From DASRJG01 sp032124015 (lineage in GTDB: Bacteria > Acidobacteriota > Polarisedimenticolia > Polarisedimenticolales > DASRJG01): a DNA stretch of 30,943 bases. The translations under genes were made by a program, and so were the position numbers. This document shows positions 10,314 through 17,666 of this stretch, piece after piece. A model generated the notes under the pieces. The model was not told the origin of the DNA. It did no database searches and worked only from the letters and a program-made list of their open reading frames with translations. Position 1 is the stretch's first letter, and each line of letters begins with the position of its first letter. The stretch covers positions 1-30,943 of the forward strand of contig JAQBEH010000067.1 in assembly GCA_032124015.1 (NCBI GenBank), in the 5' to 3' direction.

Positions 10314-11270
10314 TCAAGGACAGGCGCCGCTACGCTGCACCTTGCACTGGGACGTTCCCGTCGGGCGCTCGGTTCCTGCGCTGTCGCGGCCATAGGAACC
10401 CTCGCCGTCATTGCTCTGGGGCACGACGAGATAGTAACTGCTCGCGCCGGCCGGGAAGATCACCGCCCCGGTCGCGCCGCTGGTCGAGCAGAGTTTGGGG
10501 GCGTGGTTGGAATAGTCTCCGATCGGCCCCTCGTAGATTTCGTAGTCCGTGTCCGAAGCGGCGCAGGAGGCGGACCAGCTGAAGAGCAGGTTGCCCCCTA
10601 ACTTCGAGAGGGAGAGCGGCGTACCGGGCACGGTGGCCCCATCGGGTACGCTTCCCGACAGCGTCGGGTCGACACAGTTCACCTGGCGGTAGACGACATA
10701 GAAGACCCAGTCCCCCGTCACCCCGAGCAAGCACGCATCTTGCCAACCACCCGGCGATGCGTAGACGACGTTCTTCCCCAACTGGCAGCCGTTCCCGTCA
10801 TGCACGACCGTTGGCGAAAACGGATCCCCCGAATTCGAATTGAGAAACTCGAGCGCGACTGTGAAAGGACCCGACGAGATGATGATTTGGCCGGGCAGTG
10901 GTTCGAGGTTGAACTCGTTGACCACGCCATCGGTCAACTGGGGGCCATCGAGGCTGAAGAGGGGAACACCAGGGTTGGGAAGGCCTGAGCCATAGATCCG
11001 AATGGCCTGTTCGATGGCATTGGGGCTGCCGCCGAATTGCGATCCCCAGGCGATTCCGACGCGAAGGATCTCGATCGGATAGATGTTGCTGGGGAGATTC
11101 AGAACCGCTCCGGCTTGCTCGCCGGGGATGAAGCACGGGCAGGCAACTTGGCCGCCCCCCGTCCAGTTTTGAAGCTGTGGCTGTTCGGGACACTGTGCCT
11201 TGGTGTCCGCCGAAAGCGCGAGCAGGCACGGCAACAACGAGATGGCCAGATGGGTGGGGCGTATCTGCAT
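10314..11270 (-). CDS. Small secreted protein with C-terminal YEIYEG/Cys-Pro module
   Basis: 318 residues from ATG 11270, with GGGAGGT seven bases upstream. A signal peptide (about 1-25) ends at ADTKAQC. Residues 26-195 form a beta-rich domain I cannot assign to a named family (NIYPIEILRVGIAWGS, SGPFTVALEF, VTGDWVFYVVYR); the composition suggests a jelly-roll-like, non-enzymatic fold. The last ~100 residues are the module shared with the 3872-5548 protein: a Cys, then DTDYEIYEGPIG, YYLVVP, EGSYG, and a final Cys-Pro before the stop. An exported or surface-exposed role is likely; no catalytic motif is visible. It has a good candidate promoter 20-50 bases upstream and is followed after 30 bases by the acyl-CoA dehydrogenase gene. 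Confidence 0.85.
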   Translation of the reverse strand: MQIRPTHLAISLLPCLLALSADTKAQCPEQPQLQNWTGGGQVACPCFIPGEQAGAVLNLPSNIYPIEILRVGIAWGSQFGGSPNAIEQAIRIYGSGLPNPGVPLFSLDGPQLTDGVVNEFNLEPLPGQIIISSGPFTVALEFLNSNSGDPFSPTVVHDGNGCQLGKNVVYASPGGWQDACLLGVTGDWVFYVVYRQVNCVDPTLSGSVPDGATVPGTPLSLSKLGGNLLFSWSASCAASDTDYEIYEGPIGDYSNHAPKLCSTSGATGAVIFPAGASSYYLVVPQSNDGEGSYGRDSAGTERPTGTSQCKVQRSGACP

Positions 11271-11290
11271 CGCGTTACCTCCCGTGGTCG

Positions 11291-11319
11291 ACTGTAGTCA
11301 TACCGCGATGGAGGGTCAA
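11291..11319 (-). promoter_or_regulatory. Candidate sigma70-type promoter for the 10314-11270 gene
   Basis: The minus strand reads TTGACC (11314-11319), 17 bases, then TACAGT (11291-11296): five of six and four of six consensus bases with ideal spacing. This puts transcription start about 15 bases before the GGGAGGT ribosome site of the gene starting at 11270. Confidence 0.55.
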
Positions 11320-11320
11320 T

Positions 11321-11413
11321 TCAAATCCCGTTCCGGCGGAACGCGTCCGGCCAGCCGAACAACAGTTGGATTTCGCCCTTGTCCTTGGCGACGTATGTGC
11401 CGGCGGCGATCAT
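11321..11413 (-). other. 30-codon orphan ORF starting inside a duplicated kinase-gene start
   Basis: The ATG at 11413 opens with the same six codons (Met-Ile-Ala-Ala-Gly-Thr) as the kinase at 21797-24481. After these the sequence diverges to a short unrelated tail and a TGA at 11321. No Shine-Dalgarno is visible. It is probably a relic of a rearranged kinase 5' end rather than a working gene, but a small translated leader cannot be excluded. It lies in the 243-base gap between the divergent genes 10314-11270 and 11514-14213. Confidence 0.3.
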
Positions 11414-11433
11414 GGGCCGTGAAGTGTCTCACG
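11395..11433 (-). repeat. 39-base dispersed repeat, copy 1 (matches 24463-24501)
   Basis: The block matches 24463-24501 at 36 of 39 positions without gaps. It comprises a hairpin-forming stretch (CGTGA...TCACG, 11418-11433) directly before ATG and the 19 bases ATGATCGCCGCCGGCACAT. Similarity stops abruptly on both sides. Confidence 0.75.
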
Positions 11434-11501
11434 ACGCGGCAAGTCGGCGGGGTGCCATCTTCGAGCGTCAGATATCCCCACGCCGCCTCCAGTTTTGACC
11501 C

Positions 11502-11507
11502 CATAAT
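11502..11507 (+). promoter_or_regulatory. Possible -10 element giving a leaderless kinase transcript
   Basis: CATAAT ends seven bases before the ATG at 11514, where no Shine-Dalgarno is present. Transcription could start at or next to the start codon. No good -35 lies 17 bases upstream (CACGCC), which weakens the call. Confidence 0.3.
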
Positions 11508-11513
11508 CCCAAA

Positions 11514-14213
11514 ATGCCCATCACCCCCGGCACGCGTCTCGGCCCCTACGAGGTCATCGCTCCTTTGGGCGCGGGAGCGATGGGCGAGGTGTGGCGCGCG
11601 CGCGATCCGAAGCTGGATCGCGAGGCGGCGCTGAAGTTCCTGCCCGCGTCGTTTGCCGAAGATCCCGAGCGTCTCGCGCGCTTCGAGCGCGAAGCCAAGG
11701 TGCTTGCGTCGCTGAACCACCCGAACATCGCCGGTATTTACGGCTTCCACGAGCATCAGGGGATTCGCTTCCTCGCGATGGAATTGGTCGACGGCGAAGA
11801 GCTTGCCGAGCGGTTGAGGCGCGGGCCGATGACGACGGAAGACGTTCTCGACGCCGCGCGTCAGATCGCAGATGCACTCGAGGCGGCGCACGAGCAGGCG
11901 ATCGTGCATCGCGACCTCAAGCCGGCCAACATCAAGCTCACGCCGGACGGGAAGGTCAAGGTCTTGGACTTCGGTCTCGCCAAGGCGTTGGAGACGACCG
12001 TGGCTTCGGGGCCGGGGCAGGATGCGGCCATGACGCCGACGATCACCTCCCTAGGCACCGTCGCGGGCGTCATCCTCGGCACGGCCGCGTACATGTCCCC
12101 CGAACAAGCCCGCGGCAAGCCCGTCGACAAACGCGCCGACATCTGGGCGTTCGGGTGCGTGACCTACGAGATGCTGACCGGCACGCTCGCCTTTTCCGGG
12201 GACACGGTCTCGGACACGATGGCGGCGGTTCTCACACGCGATCCCGATTGGACGTTGCTGCCCGCGGCCGCGCCGAAGCGCCTCGTCGAGCTGCTCAAAC
12301 GCTGTGTTCGCAAGGATCCGCGCGAGCGGCTCCGCGACATCGGAGACGCGCGCGTCGAGCTCGTCGAGATTGCGAACGGAAGCGAAGTACAGGAGGCGGG
12401 ACCCGCCCTTCCAACGATTCCGCACCGGCGCCTCTGGCCGGTCGCCCTGGTCGTGCTGGCGGCCCTGGTGGCGGGGGCGCTCGTCACGGCGGCCATCATG
12501 CGCTCGCTGACGACGATGGCTCCCCCCGAGACGTTGCGCGTGATGGTCCAGGCCCCCGACAAGCAGATCCTCTCCGTTCAGACTCTCGATTTCACGATGT
12601 CCCCCGACGGCAAAACGATCGCCTTCGTCGCGAATGACGAATCCGGCGTGGCCCACATCTGGCTGCGCTCGCTCGACTCCGAGCAGACGCGCATGGTGGC
12701 CGGCACGGACGGCGCGAGCTTCCCCGTCTGGTCCCCCGACCAACGCCATCTCGCTTTCTGCGCGGATCACAAGGTCAAGCGTGTCGGGATCGGCGGGGAG
12801 GGGCTGCAGGTGCTCGGCAACGCTCCCGCCCCGCGCGGCATCGCGTGGGGCGCGCGAGACACGATCGTTTTCGCGCCAAACGCGAACGGCCCGATCATGA
12901 TGGTGCCGGCGACGGGGGGCGAGCCGAAAACCGTGACCACGCTCGACGCGGCCGCCGGAGAGACGGGTCACAGGCTGCCGAGTTTCCTCCCGGACGGACA
13001 GCGCTTCCTTTACGTCGCCGTTCCCGAGGGGCCTGACGGATACCGCACGATGGTGGGATCGATCGATGGCGCGCAAGGGGAGAGCGTGCTTACCGCAAAG
13101 TCCATCGCGATTTACGCCCAGCCCGGCTTCCTCGTTTACTTGAACCAGGGGAGCGTCTTCGCTCGCTCGTTCGACGCGGGCACTCTGAAGCTGTCCGGCA
13201 CCCCGCGCCCGATCGCCGATCTCGATCTCAGCACGGGAGGGTACGCGGGCGCCGCTCCGTTCACGGTTGCGGGCGACGGGACCCTCGTCCAGCGAGTCGC
13301 GACGCTCGTCACCGAACGGCTGGAGGTCCTCGACCGCAGCGGGAAGACGATCGAGAAGCTGCCGATCCCCGACGGCGACTTTCAGGGACGCGCGCTGTCC
13401 CCCGACGGGCGCCACCTCGTCATGCAATACCAGAAGCCGGGGGAGACCACGGTTCCCTTGTACATGTTGGGTCTGGGCCGCGGGATTTTCTCGCGATTCA
13501 CGTTCGACGGAGAAAACGACCAGGCACCCGTGTGGACTCCCGACGGTCGCCGGGTGATCTATGGCTCTGATCGCCCGGGGGGCAGGGACTTCTACTGGAA
13601 GAACGCGGATGGCAGCGGAAGCGAAGAGTTGATCGCCGACGTGCCCGGCCCGTTCAACGACCCCAACGCCGTGACGCCCGACGGCCGGTGGCTCGTCTAC
13701 ACGTCGTACGGCGGCGAGACCGGCGAGGATCTGTGGATCGTCGGCCTCGACGGCAAGCACGAGGCGCGCCCCCTCCTGAAGACCAAAACGAGCGAACTGG
13801 ACGCCGTGTTGTCCCCCGACGGCCGTTGGATCGCCTATCGCTCGGACGAATCCGGAGAGTTCGAACTTTACGCGCAGTCGTTTCCCGAGCTCGGCCACAA
13901 GGTCCGCCTGACGATCAACGGCACGTTTGGCGACCTTCAGACGGCCCGCCCCACGCGGTGGCGGAGCGACGGCCGCGAGATCCTCTCGTATTCGCCCGAC
14001 GGTCGCACCGTGATGTCGATCCCCGTGACGCTCGGGCCCGAGCTCACGGCGGGGGTCCCCGTCCCGTTGTTCAAGCTCCCGCCCGAGGTCGACCTCGCGA
14101 CGCCGGCCGCCGATGGGCAGACGTTTTACGCGTGCGTCGCGAACCAGACGTTCAGCCGCGGCTTGATCCGGGTGGTCAAGAACTGGACCACGGGGTCAGA
14201 CGCAGCGCGGTGA
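11514..14213 (+). CDS. Hanks-type Ser/Thr protein kinase with TM segment and extracytoplasmic TolB/PD40 beta-propeller (kinase 1)
   Basis: 899 residues. The cytoplasmic kinase domain occupies about 10-285: Gly-rich loop LGAGAMGEVW (19-28), invariant Lys41 in ALKFLP, catalytic HRDLKPAN (132-139), DFG (152-154) and MSPEQARG closing the activation segment. All residues needed for catalysis are present. A single hydrophobic segment (about 307-329) follows, then ~570 residues of repeated beta-propeller blades with the recurrent S-PDG-R-hydrophobic motif (LSPDGKTIAF-like, LSPDGRWIAY). The architecture suggests a sensor kinase with the propeller in the periplasm binding an unknown ligand. It is the only long plus-strand gene, divergent from 10314-11270 and convergent with kinase 2, 23 bases away. 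There is no Shine-Dalgarno; a leaderless transcript is possible. Confidence 0.95.
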   Translation: MPITPGTRLGPYEVIAPLGAGAMGEVWRARDPKLDREAALKFLPASFAEDPERLARFEREAKVLASLNHPNIAGIYGFHEHQGIRFLAMELVDGEELAERLRRGPMTTEDVLDAARQIADALEAAHEQAIVHRDLKPANIKLTPDGKVKVLDFGLAKALETTVASGPGQDAAMTPTITSLGTVAGVILGTAAYMSPEQARGKPVDKRADIWAFGCVTYEMLTGTLAFSGDTVSDTMAAVLTRDPDWTLLPAAAPKRLVELLKRCVRKDPRERLRDIGDARVELVEIANGSEVQEAGPALPTIPHRRLWPVALVVLAALVAGALVTAAIMRSLTTMAPPETLRVMVQAPDKQILSVQTLDFTMSPDGKTIAFVANDESGVAHIWLRSLDSEQTRMVAGTDGASFPVWSPDQRHLAFCADHKVKRVGIGGEGLQVLGNAPAPRGIAWGARDTIVFAPNANGPIMMVPATGGEPKTVTTLDAAAGETGHRLPSFLPDGQRFLYVAVPEGPDGYRTMVGSIDGAQGESVLTAKSIAIYAQPGFLVYLNQGSVFARSFDAGTLKLSGTPRPIADLDLSTGGYAGAAPFTVAGDGTLVQRVATLVTERLEVLDRSGKTIEKLPIPDGDFQGRALSPDGRHLVMQYQKPGETTVPLYMLGLGRGIFSRFTFDGENDQAPVWTPDGRRVIYGSDRPGGRDFYWKNADGSGSEELIADVPGPFNDPNAVTPDGRWLVYTSYGGETGEDLWIVGLDGKHEARPLLKTKTSELDAVLSPDGRWIAYRSDESGEFELYAQSFPELGHKVRLTINGTFGDLQTARPTRWRSDGREILSYSPDGRTVMSIPVTLGPELTAGVPVPLFKLPPEVDLATPAADGQTFYACVANQTFSRGLIRVVKNWTTGSDAAR

Positions 14214-14236
14214 ACGGCATGCTCTGGCTCCGCCCG

Positions 14237-16903
14237 TCAGTCCACGCTCGGGGCTGCCGTCCAGTTCTGAATCAGCGTGATCGAGCTGATGTCGGGGTCG
14301 ATGCGCTCAACGAGCAGGAAACGCTGCCCGTCGGGCGAGACATCGAAGTAACTCTCACGAAGAGTCGGCGAAAAAAGCTTCCGTGGTTTGCCGATCGGCT
14401 CGCGGTCGGAGTCCATGTCGATCGGCACGGCCATCAGATCGCCGGCCGCCGACACGTAGAACAGCTCCTTGCCGTCGCGGCGCCAGACCGGCCAGTTGGC
14501 GCCGTCGGCGGAGACACGGAACTTTTCGCCGGGCTTGGGGAAACGGTCGAGGTACAGCTCCCTACGCCCCGATTCGTCCGAGAGGTAGGCGACCCACCGG
14601 CCGTCGGGTGAGAAGCGCGCGTTGGTTTCGGAATGCTCGGTGCGCAGCCAGTCGGCGGCTTGGCCCGTCTCGACATCGAGCACCTGAAGGTCGGGCTGGC
14701 CGCCGGTGCTCTCGGAGAACAGCAGCCGGCGTCCGTCGGGGGCCAGGTCGTGGGGCGTCTTCTGGTTCGGGGACTCGTAGATCCGTTGCGGCTCGGACGC
14801 TCCTGCGACGTCGATGCGGTACAAGTCCGGGACCCGGAAGAAGAAGATTTGCGAGTCATCTGCCGACCAGGTCGGACGCGATTCGTCGATCGGATCTTGC
14901 GTCAGCCGGCGCGACGAACCGCGGGCGAGCTCGAACACCCAGATGTCGCCGTTGGTTTCTTGAGTGGACACGTCGAGCGCCAGCCGACGCCCATCGTGGG
15001 ACAGGCGCGGGTTGTAAAGGTCGCCGCGGATTCCCGGTCGCGAAAGCTCGACCCCCGATCGATCGACCCAGACGATCTCGGCAATCCCCGCGGCCTCGTC
15101 GCCACGCAGGAAGGCCAGCCCGTGGCCCGCGGGTGCTACCGCCATGAAGGCATGAAACGGATAGTTGAGCCTCAGCAGGCCATCCGCGATCGTCCGGGGC
15201 TCGCCCGTCAGCTTTTTCGCCGCGACGTCCAGAGGCTGCGCCACCAGCACGCGGTCGCGCAGGTACAGCAGTTGCCCCTCGGCGTACATGGCGTTCCACA
15301 GTCCCGCCACGAGCCGCGTCATTCCAGTCGAATCCAGCTCACCCAGGTAGATGCCGCTGCGGTCGCCGGCGAGATCCTCCAGATGAAAGATGTAGTGGCG
15401 GCCGTCGGGCAGGAACTGCGGCGCCATCGCGCGCGTGCCGGGCCCGGGCTCGGTTCCGGCCACGGGCGTGGCCTGGCCGCCACCGGCGTCAACGCGCGAG
15501 AGCGGACCCTTTGAAGACGACCCGAACAGGATCGTGCCGTCGCGATTCCACGTACCGTCTCGGCCGATGGCGTCGGTGATGCGGCGCGGTGCGCCTCCGT
15601 CGACGGCAACGCGCATCAAACGCGTGCGCGTATGGAACGCCACCTCGCGACCGTCGAACGACCAGAACGGCGTCGAGGCCCCCTCAGTCCCTTCGATGCG
15701 CCGCGCATCGAGGGCATCGAGGCGGCGCACATAGAGCGACGAGTTTCCCTTCTCGTCGACGCCGATGAAGGCGAGCTGCTCGCCGTCAGGGGACATAGCG
15801 AGCGAGAGCGACCCCACGCTCAGCTTGACGCCCGTGGGTGCGTCGAGGGACGAGACGACGCGGCCGGCAGGGGTTGCCGGAACGCTGCCGCCGCGGAGCG
15901 CGACGCCGATCAGCGCGCCCGCGATCAGCGCCAGCGCGCCGACCGCCACGAGTGCCGGAAGCGAACGACGGGCTGCGGGGCCGGTCACGGCGATCGACGC
16001 CGGGTCGGCCTCGTCGAACGCGTGGGCCAGCTCGATGCGGACGTCGGCGGCATCGTGCAGCCGGTTTTTGGGGTTCTTTTCGAGGCAACGCCGCAGCAGG
16101 CGACGCACGGCGGGAGGTGTCGCGACCGGAAGCTGATCCCAGTCGGGCTCGCTCTTCAAGACGGAGGCGAGCGTGTCGGAAATGGTCTCGCCGGGAAACG
16201 GGGTCTTCGCGCAGACCATCTCGTAGAGCATCGCGCCCAGCGCCCAAATGTCCGCGCGCCGGTCGACCGGGCGGCCGCGCGCCTGCTCGGGACTCATGTA
16301 GGCAGCCGTGCCGAGAATCACGCCGGCGACCGTGCCGAGCGAGGTGACCGTAGGCGAAAGCGCGGAGCCGGCCGTTGGGGTGCCGGAGAGCGTCCCGTCG
16401 GGGCCGATCGCCTTGGCCAGGCCGAAGTCGAGCACCTTCGGCTCGCCGTCTCCGGTGAGCATGACGTTGGCCGGCTTGAGGTCTCGGTGCACGACCCCGT
16501 TGCCGTGGGCCGTCGAGAGTGCATCGGCGACGGTCGTCGCGATCGCTACCGCGGATTCGATCGACAGCGGGCCGCGTTTAAGTCGCACGGCGAGGTCTTC
16601 GCCAGCGACGAATTCCATCGCGATGAAGCGCAGCGGTTCTTGTCCAGCGCCGGGCGACGGGACCTCGTGCAGGCCATAGATGCCCGCGATGTTCGGATGG
16701 CTCAGCGAGGCGAGCACCTTCGCTTCGCGCTCGAAGCGCGCTAGTCGCTCGGGATCGGCGGAAAACCCCGCGGGGAGGAACTTGATCCCCACTTCGCGGT
16801 CGAGCGTCGTGTCCTTCGCTTTCCAGACCACGCCCATCCCGCCTTCGCCGATCTGCTCAATGAGGCGGTATTGCAGCAGGGTCTGTCCGGCTTCGATGGC
16901 CAC
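14237..16903 (-). CDS. Hanks-type Ser/Thr protein kinase with TM segment and TolB/PD40 beta-propeller (kinase 2)
   Basis: 888 residues from a GTG start at 16903, preceded by GAGAGGA nine bases upstream. Kinase domain about 12-295: GEGGMGVVWK (19-28), Lys41 in GIKFLP, HRDLKPAN (139-146), DFG (159-161) and MSPEQARG. A membrane segment at about 314-336 is followed by a TolB/PD40 propeller to the end (MSPDGEQLAF, FSPDGRWVAYLSDESG). An insertion (VPSPGAGQEP, 81-90) between early kinase strands is absent from kinases 1 and 3. Its activation segment around GTVAGVILGTAAYMSPEQA is identical in protein to kinase 1 but differs at many synonymous sites, which indicates old paralogues. It is convergent with kinase 1. 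Upstream is an inverted-repeat-rich 110-base gap. Confidence 0.95.
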   Translation of the reverse strand: MAIEAGQTLLQYRLIEQIGEGGMGVVWKAKDTTLDREVGIKFLPAGFSADPERLARFEREAKVLASLSHPNIAGIYGLHEVPSPGAGQEPLRFIAMEFVAGEDLAVRLKRGPLSIESAVAIATTVADALSTAHGNGVVHRDLKPANVMLTGDGEPKVLDFGLAKAIGPDGTLSGTPTAGSALSPTVTSLGTVAGVILGTAAYMSPEQARGRPVDRRADIWALGAMLYEMVCAKTPFPGETISDTLASVLKSEPDWDQLPVATPPAVRRLLRRCLEKNPKNRLHDAADVRIELAHAFDEADPASIAVTGPAARRSLPALVAVGALALIAGALIGVALRGGSVPATPAGRVVSSLDAPTGVKLSVGSLSLAMSPDGEQLAFIGVDEKGNSSLYVRRLDALDARRIEGTEGASTPFWSFDGREVAFHTRTRLMRVAVDGGAPRRITDAIGRDGTWNRDGTILFGSSSKGPLSRVDAGGGQATPVAGTEPGPGTRAMAPQFLPDGRHYIFHLEDLAGDRSGIYLGELDSTGMTRLVAGLWNAMYAEGQLLYLRDRVLVAQPLDVAAKKLTGEPRTIADGLLRLNYPFHAFMAVAPAGHGLAFLRGDEAAGIAEIVWVDRSGVELSRPGIRGDLYNPRLSHDGRRLALDVSTQETNGDIWVFELARGSSRRLTQDPIDESRPTWSADDSQIFFFRVPDLYRIDVAGASEPQRIYESPNQKTPHDLAPDGRRLLFSESTGGQPDLQVLDVETGQAADWLRTEHSETNARFSPDGRWVAYLSDESGRRELYLDRFPKPGEKFRVSADGANWPVWRRDGKELFYVSAAGDLMAVPIDMDSDREPIGKPRKLFSPTLRESYFDVSPDGQRFLLVERIDPDISSITLIQNWTAAPSVD

Positions 16904-16921
16904 CTAGGCGTTCCTCTCTCG

Positions 16922-16943
16922 TTTGACCGGGCAGCGGCGTCAA
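16922..16943 (-). promoter_or_regulatory. Inverted repeat TTGAC-N12-GTCAA upstream of kinase 2
   Basis: On the minus strand TTGAC and GTCAA are separated by 12 bases, about 20 bases before the GTG start at 16903. TTGACG could also act as a -35, but no good -10 follows (GAGAGA). An operator is possible; the evidence is the symmetry alone. Confidence 0.25.
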
Positions 16944-16948
16944 CACTC

Positions 16949-16975
16949 CGCTCCAGGCATTCTACGCATGGAGCG
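16949..16975 (-). terminator. Hairpin after the 17014-17666 gene (weak terminator or operator)
   Basis: CGCTCCA and TGGAGCG form a perfect 7-base stem around a 13-base loop, about 40 bases after the TGA at 17014. No T-tract follows on the minus strand, so it may be a 3' stabilising hairpin or a binding site for the kinase 2 gene rather than an intrinsic terminator. Confidence 0.3.
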
Positions 16976-17013
16976 AGCAAACTAGGGGTCGACGGATAGT
17001 TAGCGCGAACGGG

Positions 17014-17240
17014 TCAGGGGCAATCGCCGGAGAGCGGCACGCGCTGCCTCCCGCCGGAACTCTGCCCGTAGCTCCCCGGCGAAACGTGACGGCGCATTAG
17101 GTAGAACCAGGGCTGCCCCTCGGGATCGACTCCGGTTCGCTCAACGGCTTGTTCTTCGCAGGTTCTCCGGCGGTAGGTCAGCGGAACGTCGAGCCCACGA
17201 TCGACGGGGTGGCCGTAGGACCAGCCGTGCGGGGCTCGCC
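17014..17240 (-). other. Out-of-frame tail (-1 frame) of the 17178-17666 gene, carrying the Cys-Pro module end
   Basis: This frame is open across the end of the 17178-17666 gene and continues 164 bases past its stop to a TGA at 17014. Its last residues (WFYLMRR, then SPGSYGQSSGG, then a final Cys-Pro) closely match the end of the module in the proteins at 3872-5548 and 10314-11270. Codon use is normal for the window, with a high third-position GC content. A one-base change upstream would join the two frames, so this is best read as the true C-terminus of the gene, separated by a frameshift or sequencing error. The junction is not precisely located; it lies somewhere before 17178. Confidence 0.6.
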
Positions 17241-17666
17241 GCAAACCGCGGTTGCCGCGAGCTTTTCGAGAGCCTCCATACGCAGCCGCAGCAGGATCAT
17301 GTTCTCGAACTGCTCGCAGGCCGCGCCACATAGAGCGGGCGCCAACGAGACGCCCAAGCAGTCGGCCATCCGCGCCCGGTCCTGGGCGGTGAACTCCAGT
17401 GCTTCGATCTCCTTGAACGCTCGCCGCGCAACCTCCTCGTCGTCGCGCACCCCTCCGTGTAGGCCGTAACGACAGCGCAGCGCCGATAGGACGTCGAGGC
17501 TCTTCTCGATCGCCGCCGCCGACAGCGGCGTGTCGAGGAACAGGCCAACGGCAGTGCGCCGCGCGTCGTCCGACAGCCGGGTTGCACGGTCCGCCGCCGG
17601 CCCCTCGGCGTGAACGCCGCCGCCGGCAAGCAGCAGCATCAGCAGCGGCGAAGCGAGAGGTTTCAC
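17178..17666 (-). CDS. Small secreted helical protein, probably frameshifted near its 3' end
   Basis: 162 residues in the annotated frame. GTG at 17666 overlaps the TGA of the protease gene (GTGA), so translation is probably coupled; GAGAGG lies just upstream. A longer in-frame start at 17774 is rejected because its extra residues only mirror the protease gene. The signal peptide is about 1-23 (LASPLLMLLLAGGGVHAEG). The mature part is Ala/Leu/Glu-rich and mainly helical, with five Cys (for example ALCGAACEQF). The frame ends in an ordinary-looking tail at 17178, while the -1 frame goes on to a recognisable Cys-Pro module end at 17014. I do not recognise the helical domain. Confidence 0.6.
   Translation of the reverse strand: MKPLASPLLMLLLAGGGVHAEGPAADRATRLSDDARRTAVGLFLDTPLSAAAIEKSLDVLSALRCRYGLHGGVRDDEEVARRAFKEIEALEFTAQDRARMADCLGVSLAPALCGAACEQFENMILLRLRMEALEKLAATAVCGEPRTAGPTATPSIVGSTFR

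Noticed and set aside
12051..13898. A 615-codon minus-strand frame within kinase 1
   Set aside because: It is antisense to the TolB propeller of kinase 1, with no start signal or family features.
14214..14236. A possible two-way terminator between the convergent kinases 1 and 2
   Set aside because: The 23 bases contain no stem-loop or T-tract that I can see on either strand.
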